In this document: piece by piece, positions 14,701 to 17,750 of the stretch | How positions within the stretch are numbered: the first letter of the stretch is position 1 | Layout: the number at the start of each line of letters is the position of its first letter | Assembly (NCBI GenBank): GCA_003249625.1 | Contig: QKII01000477.1 | Location: 1-17,750, forward strand | Reading direction: 5' to 3' | DNA length: 17,750 nt | Origin: Propionivibrio sp. | Lineage (GTDB): Bacteria; Pseudomonadota; Gammaproteobacteria; Burkholderiales; Rhodocyclaceae | Notes under the pieces: model-generated | What the model was told of the DNA's origin: nothing | The model's input: the letters and a program-made list of their open reading frames with translations, nothing else | Databases searched by the model: none | Program-made: the position numbers and the translations under genes

Positions 14701-16260
14701 CTATTCGGGCGCCGAGGAGCGGATCAGGTAATCAAATGCCGAGAGTGAGGCCTTGGCCCCCTCGCCCATGGCGATGATGATCTGCTTGTACGGCACCGTC
14801 GTGCAGTCGCCGGCTGCGAAAACCCCTGGCATCGACGTCTGGCCACGGTTATCGATCTCGATCTCGCCGCGCGGCGAAAGGTTGAGCGTGCCCTTCAGCC
14901 AGTCGGTGTTCGGCAACAGACCGATCTGCACGAAGATGCCTTCGAGTTCGATCGTGTGCGATTCGCCGTTGGCGCGGTCCTTGTAGACCAGGCCGTTGAC
15001 CTTTTCCCCGTCACCGGTCACCTCGGTCGTCTGCGCGTGGGTGATGATCGTGACGTTGGGCAGACTGCGCAGCTTGGCCTGCAGTACCGCGTCAGCACGC
15101 AGCACCGAATCGAATTCGATCAGCGTGACGTGGGCGACGATGCCGGCCAGGTCGATGGCCGCTTCGACGCCGGAGTTGCCGCCACCGATCACCGCCACGC
15201 GCTTGCCCTTGAACAGCGGCCCATCGCAGTGCGGGCAGTAGGCCACGCCGCGCGCCTTGTATTGCTGTTCGCCGGGGACGTTCATGTTGCGCCAGCGTGC
15301 GCCGGTGGAGAGGATCACCGTCTTGCTCTTCAGCCTCGCACCGCTGGCCAGACGCACCTCGGTCAGGCCGTCCGGGCAGCTTGAAAGTGCCTCTGCACGC
15401 TGCAGGTTCATGATGTCGACGTCGTAGTCGCGCACGTGCTGCTCAAGCCCGGCGGCCAGTTTCGGCCCCTCGGTTTCCTTGACCGAAATGAAGTTCTCGA
15501 TGGCCAGCGTGTCGAGCACCTGGCCGCCGAAACGCTCGGCGACGACGCCGGTGCGTACGCCCTTGCGCGCCGCGTAGATGGCACTTGCCGATCCGGCCGG
15601 GCCACCGCCGACGACGAGCACATCGAACGCTGCCTTGGCCGCCAGCTTCTCGGCCTCCCTTGCGGCGGCGCCGGTATCGATCTTGGCGACGATCTCTTCG
15701 AGCGTCATGCGCCCCTGGCCGAAAGGCTCGCCGTTCAGATAAATGGTCGGAACAGCCATGATCTGGCGTTCCTCGACTTCCTTCTGGAAAACTGCGCCGT
15801 CGATCATCGTGCTGCTGATGCCGGGATTGAGCACGGCCATCAGGTTGAGCGCCTGGATCACGTCCGGACAGTTGTGGCAGGAGAGCGAAATGAAGGTCTC
15901 GAAGCGAAAGTCGCCGGAGATCTCGCGGATCTGTTCGATCGTCGCTGCCTCAACCTTTGGCGGGTGACCACCGGTCTGCAACAGGGCGAGAACCAGCGAG
16001 GTGAATTCATGGCCCAGCGGAATGCCGGCGAAACGAATCCGGGCGGACTCCCCCGGGCGACCGACGGTAAAGGACGGACGGCGGGCGTCGTGACCGTCCA
16101 GGCGAACCGAGACCTTGTCTGAAAGCGAATCAATGTCTTCCAGCAGACCGTGGAGTTCCTGCGATTTGGCGCTGTCGTCAAGCGAGGCGACCAGTTCGAT
16201 CGGCTGCTGCAGGCGCTCCAGATACGCCTTGAGCTGGCCCTTGATGGCGGCGTCGAGCAT
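14701..16260 (-). CDS. ahpF: Alkyl hydroperoxide reductase subunit F
   Basis: 519 residues, the normal AhpF length. The N-terminal double-thioredoxin domain carries the redox pair CHNC (Cys128, Cys131). The thioredoxin-reductase-like part shows the FAD motif [15 protein letters not shown] (about 217-231), the second redox centre CPHC (Cys342, Cys345), the NAD-binding [12 protein letters not shown] (about 358-368) and the FAD-closing [16 protein letters not shown]. AhpF passes electrons from NADH through FAD and both disulfides to AhpC. The ATG at 16260 has GGGAG 7 bases upstream. It follows ahpC by 101 bases that contain a GC-rich hairpin. It converges with the second reductase gene. Confidence 0.97.
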   Translation of the reverse strand: MLDAAIKGQLKAYLERLQQPIELVASLDDSAKSQELHGLLEDIDSLSDKVSVRLDGHDARRPSFTVGRPGESARIRFAGIPLGHEFTSLVLALLQTGGHPPKVEAATIEQIREISGDFRFETFISLSCHNCPDVIQALNLMAVLNPGISSTMIDGAVFQKEVEERQIMAVPTIYLNGEPFGQGRMTLEEIVAKIDTGAAAREAEKLAAKAAFDVLVVGGGPAGSASAIYAARKGVRTGVVAERFGGQVLDTLAIENFISVKETEGPKLAAGLEQHVRDYDVDIMNLQRAEALSSCPDGLTEVRLASGARLKSKTVILSTGARWRNMNVPGEQQYKARGVAYCPHCDGPLFKGKRVAVIGGGNSGVEAAIDLAGIVAHVTLIEFDSVLRADAVLQAKLRSLPNVTIITHAQTTEVTGDGEKVNGLVYKDRANGESHTIELEGIFVQIGLLPNTDWLKGTLNLSPRGEIEIDNRGQTSMPGVFAAGDCTTVPYKQIIIAMGEGAKASLSAFDYLIRSSAPE

Positions 16261-16326
16261 TATTTTTCTCCCTATGAAGCGGGTTGGCGATGGACGAACG
16301 ATGGAGTGAGAGGAATATCATGCCGC

Positions 16327-16344
16327 CCCCGGCTTGCGCCGGGG
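16327..16344 (-). promoter_or_regulatory. GC-rich hairpin between ahpC and ahpF
   Basis: CCCCGGC at 16327-16333 pairs with GCCGGGG at 16338-16344 around a four-base loop. In the ahpC to ahpF direction there is no T-run after it, so it is more likely an attenuating or mRNA-stabilising structure than a full terminator. It would favour more AhpC than AhpF, which matches the known need for excess peroxiredoxin. The role is inferred. Confidence 0.55.
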
Positions 16345-16361
16345 CAACGACACCGGTTGGA

Positions 16362-16928
16362 TCAGATCTTGCCGACGAGGTCAAGCGACGGGGCGAGGGT
16401 AGCTTCGCCTTCCTTCCACTTGGCGGGGCAGACTTCACCCGGGTGCGAAGCGACGTACTGGGCGGCCTTGACCTTGCGCAGCAGTTCGGAGGCATCGCGG
16501 CCAATGCCGCCGGCGTTGATTTCGATGATCTGGATCTTGCCCTGCGGATCGATGACGAAGGTGCCACGCTCGGCGAGGCCGGCTTCCTCGATCATCACAC
16601 CGAAGTTGCGGCTGATCACGCCGGTCGGATCACCGACCATGACGTACCCGATCTTCTTGATCGTCTCGGACGAGTCGTGCCAGGCCTTGTGCGTGAAGTG
16701 CGTGTCGGTGGAGACGCTGTAGATCTCGACGCCGAGTTTCTTGAATTCGGCGTAGTTGTCCGCGAGGTCGCCCAGCTCGGTCGGGCAGACGAAGGTGAAG
16801 TCGGCCGGGTAGAAGAACACCACAGACCACTTGCCGCGCAGGTCGGCATCGGAAACGGCGACAAACTTGCCGTCGTGGAAGGCGGTGGCGTTGAACGGCA
16901 GGACTTCGGAATTGATCAGCGATTTCAT
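16362..16928 (-). CDS. ahpC: Alkyl hydroperoxide reductase subunit C (peroxiredoxin)
   Basis: 188 residues from an ATG at 16928 with AAGGAGAT 8 bases upstream. A longer reading from 17174 would run through the promoter and was rejected. It is a typical 2-Cys peroxiredoxin. The peroxidatic Cys48 lies in [22 protein letters not shown] and the resolving Cys167 in [10 protein letters not shown]. The segment [15 protein letters not shown] and the C-terminal tail DLVGKI match enterobacterial AhpC. It reduces hydrogen peroxide, organic hydroperoxides and peroxynitrite in the cytoplasm and is recycled by AhpF. It is first in the ahpCF unit, and an OxyR-type operator lies directly upstream of its promoter. 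Confidence 0.97.
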   Translation of the reverse strand: MKSLINSEVLPFNATAFHDGKFVAVSDADLRGKWSVVFFYPADFTFVCPTELGDLADNYAEFKKLGVEIYSVSTDTHFTHKAWHDSSETIKKIGYVMVGDPTGVISRNFGVMIEEAGLAERGTFVIDPQGKIQIIEINAGGIGRDASELLRKVKAAQYVASHPGEVCPAKWKEGEATLAPSLDLVGKI

Positions 16929-16972
16929 TGTTCTATCTCCTTGGGTGGGTTGTCTATCGAAGTGACGAATGA

Positions 16973-17001
16973 ATACTACTGGCGTTGGCAACTTTTTTGA
17001 A
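16973..17001 (-). promoter_or_regulatory. ahpC promoter (-35/-10)
   Basis: On the minus strand, TTCAAA (complement of 16996-17001, 4 of 6 to consensus) is 17 bases from TAGTAT (complement of 16973-16978, 4 of 6). Both hexamers are weak, as expected for an activated promoter. The OxyR-type site begins at the very next base, 17002. Confidence 0.6.
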
Positions 17002-17038
17002 ATTGATTGTATAAATACTTTCAATAGTCTCCGCCTAT
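17002..17038 (-). promoter_or_regulatory. OxyR-type operator upstream of ahpC
   Basis: Read on the minus strand: ATAG, 7 bases, CTAT, 7 bases, ATTT, 7 bases, CAAT, 37 bases in all. The known OxyR pattern is four tetranucleotides ATAG/CTAT/ATAG/CTAT with the same 7-base spacing. The first pair is exact. The second pair matches 2 of 4 (ATTT) and 3 of 4 (CAAT), and in this half the conserved inner T and A are present. The site abuts the -35, the usual place for OxyR activation. Confidence 0.72.
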
Positions 17039-17060
17039 TGCCATGGCGAAAGGCAAAATG

Positions 17061-17092
17061 GGCGCCGGCTGGATCACCGGGCGGCCTTTTTT
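17061..17092 (+). terminator. Terminator-like hairpin with T-run in the ahpC-ybiT gap
   Basis: On the plus strand, GGC-GCC-GG at 17061-17068 can pair with CC-GGC-GCC at 17077-17086 with two bulged G bases, followed at once by six T (17087-17092). No plus-strand gene lies just upstream, so it may stop stray or antisense transcription. The pairing is imperfect. Confidence 0.3.
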
Positions 17093-17169
17093 GTTCCCGA
17101 ACCACCCCGCACACGCGAACCATCCGCTCGCCGGTAGGCCTCGGCGATGAAGCCAAAGCATGGCTCATG

Positions 17170-17175
17170 TACAAT
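17170..17175 (+). promoter_or_regulatory. Candidate -10 for the ABC-F gene
   Basis: TACAAT matches TATAAT at 5 of 6. No good -35 lies 16-18 bases upstream. A start near 17182 would give a leader of about 32 bases. Confidence 0.3.
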
Positions 17176-17213
17176 ATGCCTCTTTTTTAATCAACGACTT
17201 CCGGGGTTTTTGA

Positions 17214-17750
17214 GTGCTCGTCGCTTCCAACATCACCATGCAGTTCGGGGCCAAGCCCCTTTTCGAGAACGTTTCCGTCAAGTTCGGCGAAGGCTTCCGC
17301 TACGGCCTGATCGGCGCCAACGGCTCCGGCAAATCGACCTTCATGAAGATCGTCGCGGGCGAACTGGAACCCTCCGCCGGCAACATTTCCAAGGACGCGC
17401 ACGAGCGCATGGCCTTTTTGCGCCAGGACCAGTTCGCCTACGAGGATCAGCGCGTGATCGACGTGGTGATGCAGGGCCATCAGGAGATGTGGGCGTGCAT
17501 GCAGGAAAAGGACGCCATCTACATGAACCCCGAGGCGACCGAGGAAGACTACCTGCACGCGGCTGAACTCGAACACCACTTCGCCGAGTTCGGCGGCTAC
17601 ACGGCCGAAGCGCGCGCCGGCGAACTGCTGCTCGGCGTCGGCATTCCGTCGGAACAGCACTACGGCCCGATGAGCGAGGTCGCCCCAGGCTGGAAGCTGC
17701 GCGTGCTGCTGACGCAGGCGCTGTTCGCCGACCCGGACATCCTGCTGCTC
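17214..17750 (+). CDS. ybiT: YbiT-like ABC-F ATPase, N-terminal part, runs off the window
   Basis: 179 codons are visible with no stop. The reading frame has a TGA at 17211-17213 immediately before the GTG at 17214. The GTG start gives [20 protein letters not shown], which matches the E. coli YbiT N-terminus in length and content. GGGG at 17203-17206 is 7 bases upstream. The Walker A motif is GANGSGKST (34-42). RQDQFAYED contains the Q-loop region. The signature-region [27 protein letters not shown] closes the visible part. ABC-F proteins have two ATPase domains and no membrane domain, and act on ribosomes. The role of YbiT is less well defined. The second ATPase domain lies beyond the window. 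It is divergent from ahpC. Confidence 0.93.
   Translation, partial: MLVASNITMQFGAKPLFENVSVKFGEGFRYGLIGANGSGKSTFMKIVAGELEPSAGNISKDAHERMAFLRQDQFAYEDQRVIDVVMQGHQEMWACMQEKDAIYMNPEATEEDYLHAAELEHHFAEFGGYTAEARAGELLLGVGIPSEQHYGPMSEVAPGWKLRVLLTQALFADPDILLL

Noticed and set aside
17045..17092. A small OxyR-controlled RNA divergent from ahpC ending at the T-run at 17087-17092
   Set aside because: The distance from the operator to the hairpin is too short to fit a -35, a -10 and a transcript before the terminator-like stem.
1..17750. CRISPR arrays, tRNA or rRNA genes, insertion sequences, phage attachment sites
   Set aside because: No regularly spaced repeats, no conserved RNA sequences and no transposase or integrase motifs were seen on either strand.

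Overview
The window looks like a chromosomal segment of a betaproteobacterium, most likely of the Rhodocyclales type. This is inferred from GC-rich coding sequence, the proteobacterial GshA family (not E. coli GshA), a gshA-gshB-ptsH-ptsI block typical of Betaproteobacteria, and a tctCBA transporter with a TctD-type regulator. Genes are tightly packed. There is no gene-free stretch above 300 bases, no rRNA or tRNA, no CRISPR array and no transposase.

Region 1 (1-4644) is a tripartite tricarboxylate transporter (TTT) locus. A partial OmpR-family response regulator (tctD-like, minus strand) runs off the left edge. It is divergent from an orphan iron/thiamine-type periplasmic binding protein, followed by tctC, tctB and tctA. 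An 11-bp-phased TGAAAG direct repeat lies upstream of tctC and is a candidate TctD operator. Three consecutive stem-loops separate tctC from tctBA. A 17-bp-stem terminator closes the locus. The binding protein may be a periplasmic sensor for the two-component system rather than an ABC transporter subunit.

Region 2 (4664-11521, all minus strand) reads, in transcription order: a gamma-class adenine DNA methyltransferase, gshA, gshB, apbE, ptsH and ptsI. It combines glutathione synthesis, a flavinyl transferase lipoprotein and the general PTS phosphorelay proteins. The EIIA gene that often lies between gshB and ptsH in this group is absent, and apbE sits there instead.

Region 3 (11634-14694, plus strand) holds a TRAP-type binding protein (DctP family) without its membrane subunits in the window. 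Two tandem, diverged paralogues of the ketopantoate-reductase family follow. Together they suggest uptake and reduction of a small keto- or hydroxy-acid, but the substrate is unknown.

Region 4 (14701-17038, minus strand) is the peroxide-defence pair ahpC-ahpF. A well-formed OxyR-type operator abuts the -35 element of ahpC, and a GC-rich hairpin separates the two genes. At the right edge, divergent from ahpC, a YbiT-like ABC-F ATPase gene begins with GTG and runs off the window.

Most of the window is recognisable core metabolism. The least explained parts are the sensor-like binding protein, the apbE insertion with a changed metal-ligand position, the orphan methyltransferase, and the DctP plus paired reductases.
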